Positions 1 through 7,435 of a stretch of 39,994 nt of DNA are shown here, one piece after another. The notes below the pieces were generated by a model. That model ran no database searches, was not told the origin of the DNA, and was given only the letters and a program-made list of their open reading frames with translations. Source of the DNA: CAZTDD01 sp964612675 (GTDB taxonomy: Bacteria > Hinthialibacterota > Hinthialibacteria > Hinthialibacterales > JAKPRU01); assembly GCA_964612675.1 (NCBI GenBank), contig CAZTDD010000056.1, positions 1 through 39,994 of the forward strand, written 5' to 3'. Every line of letters begins with the position of its first letter. Within the stretch, counting starts at the first letter, position 1. The translations under genes were made by a program, and so were the position numbers.

Positions 1-82
1 GAAGATCGGGGGAGGAGTCTCATGGCTTGCCGAAGGCAAACATGAGAGCCGTAGAGGAGGGGGTTGAAATCCGTTCCGCTTA

Positions 83-116
83 CTTTTTGCCGCATCGTCA
101 GATAGTGAACAAAAAG
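83..116. repeat. Degenerate palindromic element, copy 1
   Basis: Inverted arms CTTTTTG (83-89) and CAAAAAG (110-116) flank a core in which GTCA (97-100) faces TGA (105-107). The same architecture (CTTTTTGC, about six bases, GTCA, a short AT-rich centre, TGA) recurs at 1062-1178. It looks like a short dispersed palindromic repeat. The rest of 1-209 shows no gene I can support. Confidence 0.35.
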
Positions 117-209
117 AACGCCGCGCATCGGGCCGCTGGCAGAACGACGGATTTTGGGTAGAATCAGGGTAATCATCGGCTCAAGGGAGCCTGGAAGGAG
201 TCTCGGATC

Positions 210-686
210 ATGCCAAACGTGCTGATTGCCTATTACAGCCAAGGGGGAAACACCGAGCGATTGGCAAAGCTGGTCGCGGACGGTGTTCGTGAAGGGGGTA
301 TCGAACCAACTGTGAAGTCGGTCACAGAGGTCAGTTCGCCGGAGCTCCTTGAATATGATGGCATCATTCTCGGCTCCCCGACCTATTACGGCACGATGGC
401 GGCACCTGTGAAGAGGTTATTGGACGAAAGTGTCCAGTTTCACGGCCGGTTGGACGGAAAGGTCGGCGCAGCGTTCACGACGTCCGGCAATATGGCGGGT
501 GGAAATGAGACCACGATTTTGGACATCCTCCATGCGCTGATGATCCATGGCATGGTGGTCCAGGGCGACCCCCGGGGCGACCATTATGGGGCCGTGGCTC
601 TCGGCACGGCGACCCCGCGTGAGGAAGACATCGCACGCCGCCAAGGGCTTCGATTTGCTAAGCTTGTGACGCAACTGGCTCCGTGA
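210..686 (+). CDS. Flavodoxin/WrbA-like FMN-binding protein
   Basis: A 158-residue protein of the flavodoxin-like NAD(P)H:quinone oxidoreductase group. The N-terminus MPNVLIAYYSQGGNTERLA is the first beta strand and phosphate-binding loop for FMN (residues 9-16). GSPTYYGTMAAPVKRLLDE (about 55-74) is the second FMN loop typical of WrbA-type proteins, and the segment around residues 90-100 (TTSGNMAGGNE) matches the third. No transmembrane segment, so cytoplasmic. An AAGGAGT ribosome site lies just before the ATG. It is a single gene with no operon partner in view. The likely role is FMN-dependent two-electron quinone or low-potential electron transfer; substrate unknown. Confidence 0.85.
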   Translation: MPNVLIAYYSQGGNTERLAKLVADGVREGGIEPTVKSVTEVSSPELLEYDGIILGSPTYYGTMAAPVKRLLDESVQFHGRLDGKVGAAFTTSGNMAGGNETTILDILHALMIHGMVVQGDPRGDHYGAVALGTATPREEDIARRQGLRFAKLVTQLAP

Positions 687-716
687 CGGGGTGACCGAAT
701 TGTGCCCTCACCCCGG

Positions 717-737
717 CCCTCTCCCGGCGGGAGAGGG
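717..737. repeat. Perfect GC-rich hairpin 3' of the flavodoxin gene
   Basis: CCCTCTCCC (717-725) and GGGAGAGGG (729-737) form a perfect 9-bp stem with a 3-base loop, 31 bp after the flavodoxin stop. There is no U-tract, so it is not a classic intrinsic terminator. The sequence with its preceding CCCTCACCCCGGC resembles a REP-like motif seen between genes in many bacterial genomes; that comparison is from memory. Confidence 0.5.
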
Positions 738-770
738 AGAAAGACTCTCCGACTGTCGCAGACGCGTTTT

Positions 771-890
771 GATCGTGGCTCTGGATGAGGACTCTGATCG
801 TGGTTCTTGGTAGGGGCTTTGATCGTGGCTCCTAGACAGGGACTCTGATCGTGGCTCTTGATGAGGACTCTGATCGTGGCTCTTGACAGG
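771..890. repeat. 25-bp tandem repeat, about five units
   Basis: Five copies begin at 771, 796, 821, 847 and 872, giving periods of 25, 25, 26 and 25 bp. The unit begins GATCGTGGCTCTTGATGAG and ends GACTCT; units differ by a few bases and the last is partial. The array ends 54 bp before tRNA-Gly. It contains no credible gene on either strand. Confidence 0.85.
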
Positions 891-944
891 AACAGTGTGG
901 AAAGATACAACTATCAGGCGTAAAGATAGAAGCATTACGCGAGC

Positions 945-1017
945 GCAGGAGTAGCTCAGTTGGTAGAGCCCCACGTTGCCAACGTGGCTGTCGCGGGTTC
1001 GAATCCCGTCTCCTGCT
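945..1017 (+). tRNA. tRNA-Gly(GCC)
   Basis: A full cloverleaf can be folded. The acceptor arms are GCAGGAG (945-951) and CTCCTGC (1010-1016) with discriminator T1017. The D stem is GCTC/GAGC. The anticodon stem is CCACG (971-975)/CGTGG (983-987) with loop TTGCCAA, placing anticodon GCC at 978-980. The T arm GCGGG TTCGAAT CCCGT carries one G-T wobble. The 3' CCA is not encoded. It stands alone on the plus strand; no integrase lies next to it. Confidence 0.96.
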
Positions 1018-1061
1018 TTCTCTTTATTTTAAGACGATTCCTCGGCCACCCCTTCCTGACC

Positions 1062-1178
1062 TCAATCTTATGACGCTGCTGCAAAAAGGAGATTCAGAGG
1101 GGGTTGAATACTTCTCTATTCTTACCCCTCCCGACTTTTTGCGACGGCGTCAATCTTATGACGGCGCGGCGAAAAGAG
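1062..1178. repeat. Degenerate palindromic elements, copies 2 and 3
   Basis: The 14-mer TCAATCTTATGACG occurs at 1062-1075 and again at 1150-1163. The second copy is the centre of a longer imperfect palindrome (1135-1178) with arms beginning CTTTTTGC and ending GCGAAAAG. GCAAAAAG (1081-1088) also pairs with CTTTTTGC (1135-1142). These resemble the element at 83-116. The 1018-1340 gap between tRNA-Gly and the next gene holds nothing else I can support. Confidence 0.45.
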
Positions 1179-1340
1179 TGAGCAAAACGAATCCTCCCCT
1201 CACAACCAATACTGACCTTCAGATCGCGCCGTCGATCCATAAGATAGATAAAGCCCATACGCGATCCGTGGGAATTTGGATCCATTAAGCAATTGTCAGA
1301 CTCTTTTGGGAAATGAATTCTTAAAACCGGTAGTAGTCAC

Positions 1341-3122
1341 ATGCAAAGAACAATCCAGGACTTATTGCAGGGGATCAACGCTGATGTTTTGATGAAGATT
1401 GCGCGGAAGCTGGGCCTGCAGAAAAGTCTCAGGCGCAAACAAGAACTAGTCGACGGAATCAAAGAGCACTTGCAGCGGCGCCTTCCGGAAGTTGTCGTCC
1501 AGCTCAGCGAGACGGAGCGACTTTTTCTGGCTGAGGCCGTAAACATGAGTAGTTGCGCACATCCCATTTCGTTCTCCGCGAAATATGGGGCTCCGTGTCC
1601 ATTTCCCACGCGATACGGCGATTATGGCAGCCTGCTGAACATTTTGATTGGGTGGGACTATGAGGAGCTGTGGATACCTCAAGCGTTGGCAGAGGATCTC
1701 CGCCGGATCCTCCCAGAGCCACGTCAAGCGTCTATTCAGATAGTCGAAGAGGTTCCGACGCTTCATAATGTACCGGGTCGGTGGGGAAGGAAGGCGACAA
1801 CGCGTCCTGTGCGTGTCCACGAGGGACACCGAATCGCACTCGATGAGTTGCGTCGTGTGCTGAATCTGGCGCAGGCCGACAGAATCCGTGTAGCACACAA
1901 GACAAAACGCCCCACTGAAGCGAGCGTTCGAGAAATCGACAAAGTACTGGTGGGACCGGATTTTGATCTCGAAGATCCAGAGAACCAAGACTGGAAATAC
2001 TACGAACCGGCTGGAGCCGTCCGAGCTCATGCCTGGGGAGTGCTTCTTCAACAATGTAAATGGGCAAAGCCACGAGCGAACAAATTGAGTTTGACACTGT
2101 CAGGTAAGAAGATTCTCGCCACCATGGACATCGAGATGTTTCGCAGTGGTGTCGACCAGATGATAACAGATGATTCGTTCGACGAACTCAACCGCATCAA
2201 CCATATAAAGGGCCAGTCAGGCATAGGGAAGCGCTACCTGAGTAACCCTATATACCGCAAAGACTTGATCATCGAATCCATTCGGGAGTGGCCTGTCAAT
2301 CAATGGATCAGTTTTGACGAAGTATTTCGGTTTGTTTACGCTGACGGGTGCGGGTACGAGGTGATAGGCGCAGCTCATCATCTCTATTTTTGTGAACGGC
2401 GATACGGATATCTCTCCGGTGGGGAACATGAAATCAATAAGCAGTACCTACGCGCGTTTTTGTTCGAATCGTTGGCAACACTCGGATTGATCGACGTTGC
2501 CTATACCTATCCTCATGGTTTATGGCCCGAGTTGCAGGGGGCTTGGGGCACGGACGCCCTGGCGTTCTGTGGCCGCTACGATGGTTTGTTATACGTAAGA
2601 TTAAATGCCCTCGGGGCCTATTGCATGGATAAAACCGATACGTATGAACCGACAGGCCATACAGAATCCCTTGAATTCAAAGTCCTCCCGACCCATGAGA
2701 TCATTTTCTTGACAGACTCTCCGATAAGCCCGCCTGATCAATGCCGTCTTGACTGTTTCTCAACCGCAACAGGAGACCATATCCGAAGAATCGATGAAGA
2801 ACGGATACTCAATCACCTTAGCGAAGGGGGATCGACGGAGGAAATTCTTGAGTTCTTGGAAACCCATTCAAGCGTGGAAATACCGGACACAATCAAAGCG
2901 CTTCTGAGCGATATGCAAAAGAAAGCATCCGCAATAACCAACGTCGAGGACGCTCTGCTGGTCACGTTCAACGACGACTGGAATGCGTTCCTAATCGCAA
3001 ACGATTCCGGCGCGCAGAAGTATTGTGTCCAGGCTGGAGACCGCCATCTTGTAGTTCCGCGAAAGAACAGGCGCGGCTTCGAGAATGCACTCAAAAAGCT
3101 GGGGTACGTTCTGCCGAAATAA
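1341..3122 (+). CDS. Large protein with XPB/Ssl2 helicase-associated-like C-terminal region
   Basis: A 593-residue soluble protein I cannot name with certainty. The first ~60 residues (LLQGINADVLMKIARKLGL, then KQELVDGIKEHLQ) look like a small SAP- or Rho-N-like helical module. The C-terminal third (about 430-593) has the pattern of the XPB/Ssl2 helicase-associated domain family: an LEFKVLPTHEIIFL strand, RIDEERILNHLSEGGSTEEILEFL (a 'repeat-like' helix pair), a short loop with IPDTIKALL, then alternating strands ending near LVVPRKNRRGF. No Walker A or helicase motifs are present. No clear Shine-Dalgarno precedes the ATG, so the start is uncertain. It converges on hemB with a 29-bp gap. Function unknown; nucleic-acid binding is the only reasonable inference. 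Confidence 0.6.
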   Translation: MQRTIQDLLQGINADVLMKIARKLGLQKSLRRKQELVDGIKEHLQRRLPEVVVQLSETERLFLAEAVNMSSCAHPISFSAKYGAPCPFPTRYGDYGSLLNILIGWDYEELWIPQALAEDLRRILPEPRQASIQIVEEVPTLHNVPGRWGRKATTRPVRVHEGHRIALDELRRVLNLAQADRIRVAHKTKRPTEASVREIDKVLVGPDFDLEDPENQDWKYYEPAGAVRAHAWGVLLQQCKWAKPRANKLSLTLSGKKILATMDIEMFRSGVDQMITDDSFDELNRINHIKGQSGIGKRYLSNPIYRKDLIIESIREWPVNQWISFDEVFRFVYADGCGYEVIGAAHHLYFCERRYGYLSGGEHEINKQYLRAFLFESLATLGLIDVAYTYPHGLWPELQGAWGTDALAFCGRYDGLLYVRLNALGAYCMDKTDTYEPTGHTESLEFKVLPTHEIIFLTDSPISPPDQCRLDCFSTATGDHIRRIDEERILNHLSEGGSTEEILEFLETHSSVEIPDTIKALLSDMQKKASAITNVEDALLVTFNDDWNAFLIANDSGAQKYCVQAGDRHLVVPRKNRRGFENALKKLGYVLPK

Positions 3123-3151
3123 AATCAAAAGGTAGAGGCGTGACCTTCGTT

Positions 3152-4120
3152 TCAGACCCACCCCGCAACATCCTTGGCGAAATAGGTCAGGATCATATCC
3201 GCCCCGGCTCGTTTTATGCTTGTCAGCATCTCCAATACAACCCGCTTTTCGTCAATCCAGCCGTTCTGCGCAGCGGCTTTAATCATCGAAAACTCGCCGG
3301 AAACATTATAGGCGGCTATCGGCACATCGAATTGCTCGCGCGCCCGAAGAACGATATCCAAATACGCCAGCGCCGGTTTGACCATCACAATATCCGCACC
3401 TTCGGCAATATCCAGCTCGATCTCACGGATGGCTTCCCGCGCATTGGGCGGATCCATTTGATAGCTCGAACGGTCTCCAAACGCGGGTGCGGAATCGGCT
3501 GCATCCCTAAACGGTCCATAAAAACCCGACGCGTATTTCGCTGAATAAGCCATGATCGGAATATGCGCATACCCGGCCTCATCGAGCCCGTCACGAATCG
3601 CTCCGACTCGTCCGTCCATCATATCCGACGGCGCAACCATATCGGCCCCGGCCTGGCAATGACTCAGCGACATCAACGCGAGCAGTTCCAGCGTGCGGTC
3701 GTTGTCAACGGTATGTCCGTCCAAAACGCCGCAGTGTCCGTGGCTGGTGTATTCACAGAGACACACATCGGTTATCAGCACCAGCTCGGGAACCGCTTTC
3801 TTGATTTCACGAAGCGCCTTTTGAACAACTCCATTCAGGTCGAGTGCGGACGATCCGGTTTCGTCTTTCGCATCGGGAATCCCGAAAAGAATAACTGCCG
3901 GGATGCCGAGGTTGTAAATGCGCCGACACTCCTCCGCGACGAGGTCGGGCGACATACGCTCGTTGCCCGGCATCGCCTCGATCGGTTGACGAATGTTCGC
4001 CCCCTCACAGACAAACAAAGGCATGATCAAATCATCGACGCGCACGTGAGTCTCACGGACAAGATTCCGGAGACCCGGCGTAGATCGTAGACGGCGAAGA
4101 CGGTGTATCGGAAAAGCCAT
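3152..4120 (-). CDS. hemB: Delta-aminolevulinic acid dehydratase (porphobilinogen synthase)
   Basis: It condenses two 5-aminolevulinate molecules to porphobilinogen in the cytoplasm. At 322 residues it is full length. The zinc site is intact: C120, C122 and C130 in DVCLCEYTSHGHCG, so this is a Zn-dependent type. The two active-site lysines are K195 (in YSAKYASGFYGPF) and K248 (in MVKPALAYLD). GGGAGG precedes the ATG at good spacing. It lies at the 3' end of the minus-strand tetrapyrrole cluster but is separated from cobA-hemD by the hicB-parD-parE remnant, so it may have its own promoter. Confidence 0.97.
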   Translation of the reverse strand: MAFPIHRLRRLRSTPGLRNLVRETHVRVDDLIMPLFVCEGANIRQPIEAMPGNERMSPDLVAEECRRIYNLGIPAVILFGIPDAKDETGSSALDLNGVVQKALREIKKAVPELVLITDVCLCEYTSHGHCGVLDGHTVDNDRTLELLALMSLSHCQAGADMVAPSDMMDGRVGAIRDGLDEAGYAHIPIMAYSAKYASGFYGPFRDAADSAPAFGDRSSYQMDPPNAREAIREIELDIAEGADIVMVKPALAYLDIVLRAREQFDVPIAAYNVSGEFSMIKAAAQNGWIDEKRVVLEMLTSIKRAGADMILTYFAKDVAGWV

Positions 4121-4199
4121 AATCGATCCTCCCAGGTTGGCTCTGTTTGATGGTATTCACAATATCGAGGACAGCGAAGGGCGACATGAGCGGAGAGGA

Positions 4200-4379
4200 C
4201 TACTTGTATACCCGATGAATATTCCTTTTGGCGTGAAGAATGTGGACGATCTCGACACCACCATCGACCGGATCATAAAAAATAACGTAATCTCCAATCG
4301 GAAACGAACGAACAGCAGCACCGAATTCAGGGCGACGACGACCCGTCATCGGCGAGCTTGCCAGACGGTCATATTTCGC
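4200..4379 (-). pseudogene. ParE-family toxin, N-terminally truncated remnant
   Basis: In the minus frame offset from the antitoxin gene, an open stretch reads AKYDRLASSPMTGRRRPEFG, then RSFPIGDYVIFYDPV, GVEIVHILHAKRNIHRVYK and a stop at 4200-4202. This is the C-terminal half of a ParE/RelE-fold toxin (the GRRRPE, RSFPIG-YVIFY and ILHAKR motifs). A TAA at 4380-4382 blocks the frame upstream, so the first ~40 residues, including the first helices, are missing. The only in-frame ATG (4347-4349) would give about 49 residues and overlaps the antitoxin stop as ATGA. Most likely a deletion removed the parD-parE junction. Confidence 0.75.
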
Positions 4380-4624
4380 TTACGAAGATCCTCGAAGACT
4401 TGTGCTACGGGGATACCTTCACCGCGATTCAGCTGCTCTCGGCCGATCAGGATGTTCTGACGGATCTCCGCCTCGGTCTGATCGTATTCGTCAAGAACAT
4501 CCAAGGCCTTTCGGAGCACATCCTCGACTGAATGATACTTACCGGACACCATCTTGCGATTGATCTCGTCAACAAGAGAACTAGGAATGTCCATTAGAGT
4601 GATCCCCTCCTTTCTGTTACTCAT
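4346..4624 (-). CDS. ParD/CC2985-family antitoxin
   Basis: A 92-residue type II antitoxin. The start of the fold, MDIPSSLVDEINRKMVSGKYHSVEDVLRKAL, is the ribbon-helix-helix DNA-binding region of the ParD (CC2985) family; the rest, with RGEGIPVAQVFEDLR, is the toxin-neutralising helix region. The last residues (NMTVWQARR) do not look like a ParD tail and coincide with the spot where the toxin reading frame begins. The ATG overlaps the hicB stop (ATGA); an internal ATG at 4594 follows AAGGAGG and may be the real start. The partner toxin is truncated (4200-4379), so the module is probably non-toxic. Confidence 0.8.
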   Translation of the reverse strand: MSNRKEGITLMDIPSSLVDEINRKMVSGKYHSVEDVLRKALDVLDEYDQTEAEIRQNILIGREQLNRGEGIPVAQVFEDLRKRNMTVWQARR

Positions 4625-4893
4625 TCTACCATATCAAGGCGCACCCATGTGCCCACAGCCTGCTTCTTCTCGTTTTGGATAATGATACGGGGATCGAGAT
4701 TTCTGCCCGGAACGGGCAACCCCTGGGATTTCAACAATTCAACATGCTCTTCCATCCCCCATTTGGCCTTGTACAGACAGTCCTCCACGGAGTGGCCTAT
4801 ACCCGAGAACCCCTCCAAATCGGGAGAATAGAAACCAAAATAGTCGGGTTCTTTGGTAGCCTCAATTACGAGCGAAAACGGCAGTTCAGTCAT
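4621..4893 (-). CDS. HicB-like antitoxin, orphan
   Basis: A 90-residue HicB-type protein: MTELPFSLVIEATKEPDYFGFYSPDLEGFSGIG is the partial RNase-H-like fold, followed by SVEDCLYKAKWGMEEHVELLKSQGLPVP, the standard HicB helix and proline turn. The ATG at 4893 is chosen because it gives the family's normal start and follows GGAGG; an upstream GTG at 4926 adds 11 atypical residues. There is no hicA on either side. It starts 67 bp after the cobA-hemD stop and overlaps the parD start, so two unrelated antitoxins are co-directional in one small unit. Confidence 0.8.
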   Translation of the reverse strand: MTELPFSLVIEATKEPDYFGFYSPDLEGFSGIGHSVEDCLYKAKWGMEEHVELLKSQGLPVPGRNLDPRIIIQNEKKQAVGTWVRLDMVE

Positions 4894-4959
4894 TCTTGTT
4901 CGATCCTCCAACACAAGAAACTCCACAATACCAATCCATTCATGAGATCCGACAGTCGG

Positions 4960-6456
4960 TCATGCAAAATGCTCCACAATTGCTCTAATCAACCCCTCCC
5001 CTGTGTGTTCGACGGCTTCGATGTGAACCGGAAGTTCGAGTTCCTTCATACGCCGTGTCGTGGCCGGACCGATGGACGCAAACAGCGAGGCTTCGCGTGC
5101 CTCTTCTAAATGTTTCGTGCTCAATTGATCGACGAAATTGGTAACCGCAGACGGACTCGCAAATGTGATCGCGTGAGGGACTTCTTGCCACGGCGGATCG
5201 GGCATTTGTTCCGAAACCACGCGATACGCCTCAACCCGCTCCACAACAAAGCCGTCTTGTTCCAAATCTTCTCTTAGATCCTCTGGAGCCAAGTTCGAAC
5301 AAGGTCGAAGGATTCTTCCGCCTGTGTGCGTTTCCCCGAGTTCCGAGGCCAGCGCCTCGGAGCAGAATCGTTTCGGCATCAGGTCCGGCATAATCCCTCT
5401 CTCGCGCAGACGTGAGACTGTGGCCGGTCCTACAGCCGCGATTCGGCATGAGGCAAGTCGGCGCGCATCGCCTCCTGCCTCCGTTAAAGCGTGAAAAAAT
5501 CCATCCACAGAATTCGTGCTGCTGAATACGACCCAATCAAATCCGTCGAGCCTTGAGATCGCCTCACGCAACGGAGCAGAGTCAGCCGGTGGTTCGACAC
5601 GAATCATTGGAAGTGTCAGCACACAGGCCCCTTGCTCCATAAGCACGCTGCGCATTGTCTCCGACTGTTCGCGTGGACGTGTGATGACAACCCGCTTCCC
5701 GAATAACGGCCGCCCCTCAAACCAGTTCAATCGATCCCGCAAAGTGACCACGTTTCCAACCACGACCAGTGCGGGCGAATGGAGACCCGCTTCCTCCACA
5801 CGCTTACCGATATCGGACAACGTTCCCATCACGGTTTGCTGGCGTGGCAGCGTCCCATATCGAATGACGGCGACAGGTGTCTCCGACGACCGCCCGGCCT
5901 TCAGCAGATTCTCGACGATCTGGGGAAGTTTGTGCATTCCCATGAACAGAACCAACGTTCCCGAGACGCCGGCAATTTTATCCCAATCGACCCGCGTCCC
6001 TTTTTTATTCGGGTCTTCGTGACCGGTTACCGCGATCAAACACGAGCTCAGTTCCCGCTCGGTCACAGGAATGCCCGCCGCCGCGGGAACGGCGGTCACC
6101 GCGGAAACACCTGGAACGATCTCAAAAGGAATCCCTCTGTCCGAAAGATAAAGCGCTTCCTCTCCCCCGCGACCGAACAGAAACGGATCGCCGCCTTTCA
6201 GCCGAACCACAAAACGCCCGTCCTTCGCCTCCTGGTAAAGCAGCTCGTTGATTTCCTGCTGAGGCATGAAATGGCATCCCGCTCGCTTTCCCACATAAAC
6301 ACGTCTCGCGTGAGCGGGGGCAAGATCGAGAAGACAGTCGGCGACAAGCGCATCATAAATCACTACGTCAGCACGACCCAACACATCGCGGCCGCGAATC
6401 GTCAAAAGGCCCGGATCGCCCGGCCCGGCTCCTATCAACACCACTCGACCACTCAA
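4960..6456 (-). CDS. cobA-hemD: Uroporphyrinogen-III C-methyltransferase / uroporphyrinogen-III synthase fusion
   Basis: A 498-residue two-domain enzyme. Residues ~1-245 are SUMT: GAGPGDPGLLTIRG near the N-terminus, RLKGGDPFLFGRGGEE near residue 90 (SAM binding) and VPGVSAVTAVPAAAGIP. This half makes precorrin-2 from uroporphyrinogen III. Residues ~255-498 are HemD: GKRVVITRPREQ, VVFSSTNSV, ITFASPSAVTNF, then SIGPATTRRMKE, which cyclises hydroxymethylbilane with ring D inversion. The same fusion is described in Desulfovibrio (CobA/HemD). It lies 28 bp after hemC in the operon. The fusion channels flux from hydroxymethylbilane directly to precorrin-2, the siroheme precursor. Confidence 0.95.
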   Translation of the reverse strand: MSGRVVLIGAGPGDPGLLTIRGRDVLGRADVVIYDALVADCLLDLAPAHARRVYVGKRAGCHFMPQQEINELLYQEAKDGRFVVRLKGGDPFLFGRGGEEALYLSDRGIPFEIVPGVSAVTAVPAAAGIPVTERELSSCLIAVTGHEDPNKKGTRVDWDKIAGVSGTLVLFMGMHKLPQIVENLLKAGRSSETPVAVIRYGTLPRQQTVMGTLSDIGKRVEEAGLHSPALVVVGNVVTLRDRLNWFEGRPLFGKRVVITRPREQSETMRSVLMEQGACVLTLPMIRVEPPADSAPLREAISRLDGFDWVVFSSTNSVDGFFHALTEAGGDARRLASCRIAAVGPATVSRLRERGIMPDLMPKRFCSEALASELGETHTGGRILRPCSNLAPEDLREDLEQDGFVVERVEAYRVVSEQMPDPPWQEVPHAITFASPSAVTNFVDQLSTKHLEEAREASLFASIGPATTRRMKELELPVHIEAVEHTGEGLIRAIVEHFA

Positions 6457-6484
6457 AGGACCGTCTCCTCGGAAATATCCGTCT

Positions 6485-7435
6485 TCATTCGCTGCGATAC
6501 TCCGTCGTTTCTTGTTCGCACAGTTTCAGAATCTCGGCGGCCCCTTCTGCGAGCAATTGTTCCGCCAACGCCTGGCCGACTGTGCTCGCCTCCGAGGGAT
6601 CGCCGGTGAATGTTTTTCGAATCCCCTGGTGTCCATCAACACTGAAAACTCCTCCGTCGACCAGCAACGTATCATGTTCGACCCGTGCCAAACATCCGAT
6701 AGGAACGTGACATCCGCCGCCTAAGCCGTGAAGAAACGCTCGCTCCGCGGTCACTGCGGCACGGGTGTTCAGACAGTCTAACGGCCGAAGAGTCTCTTGC
6801 GTTTCCGAGTCGTCGCTCCGCCCTTGGACCGCCACAGCGCCTTGGCCGGGAGCAGGCAACATAACATCGCCGTCCAGCACCTCGGCAATCCGGTCATCCC
6901 ATCCCATGCGAAGTAACCCCGCCGAAGCCAAGATCGCCCCGTCCGGCGGTCCCTCCGCATCGACTTTCTTGAGACGCGTATCCAAATTCCCACGAAGGTC
7001 GATTACAGTAACATCCGGCCTGACACGCAGGAGTTGTGCGCGGCGTCGAAGACTGCTCGTGCCGATCACCAATTCCGGTTTGAGCTTGCTCAACGGTGTG
7101 CCGTCTTTCGACACAAAGGCATCGTATGGACAAACGCGTTCGCAAATCGCGTGAAGCGAAAGTTCCTCAGCCATTTCGGTCGGAAGATCCTTGAGCGAAT
7201 GCACGGCGATATCGATCTCACCGCTGAGCATCGCGGACTCCAACTCTTCCGTAAAAAGTCCTTTGCCCCCGACGAGCGGCAACGGACGATCTGTCACACG
7301 GTCCCCTTTTGTCGAGATCACACAAATCTCGATCTGCAGGTCCGGCCATTTCCGTGCCACTTGCGCGCGAACCTCTTCTGTCTGACGCATCGCGAGTGCG
7401 CTGCCACGGGTTCCTATGCGAAGTATCTCATTCAT
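6485..7435 (-). CDS. hemC: Porphobilinogen deaminase (hydroxymethylbilane synthase)
   Basis: It polymerises four porphobilinogens to hydroxymethylbilane. The protein has 316 residues from the ATG at 7435 (MNEILRIGTRGSALAMRQ is the family's N-terminus); the longer open frame upstream lies inside hemA and is not used. Visible features: the catalytic Asp of HSLKDLP (D83), the arginine-rich TSSLRRRAQLL, and C242 in GGGCHVPIG, which carries the dipyrromethane cofactor. The start overlaps the end of hemA by 8 bp, implying translational coupling. Confidence 0.97.
   Translation of the reverse strand: MNEILRIGTRGSALAMRQTEEVRAQVARKWPDLQIEICVISTKGDRVTDRPLPLVGGKGLFTEELESAMLSGEIDIAVHSLKDLPTEMAEELSLHAICERVCPYDAFVSKDGTPLSKLKPELVIGTSSLRRRAQLLRVRPDVTVIDLRGNLDTRLKKVDAEGPPDGAILASAGLLRMGWDDRIAEVLDGDVMLPAPGQGAVAVQGRSDDSETQETLRPLDCLNTRAAVTAERAFLHGLGGGCHVPIGCLARVEHDTLLVDGGVFSVDGHQGIRKTFTGDPSEASTVGQALAEQLLAEGAAEILKLCEQETTEYRSE

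Noticed and set aside
771..890. A CRISPR array
   Set aside because: The repeats are directly adjacent without unique spacers, and there are no cas genes.
1070..1288. A 72-codon plus-strand open frame
   Set aside because: It lies across the palindromic repeats, has no ribosome site or recognisable protein, and is best read as chance.
945..1340. An integration site at tRNA-Gly
   Set aside because: No integrase, no second copy of the tRNA 3' end and no mobile-element genes are visible.
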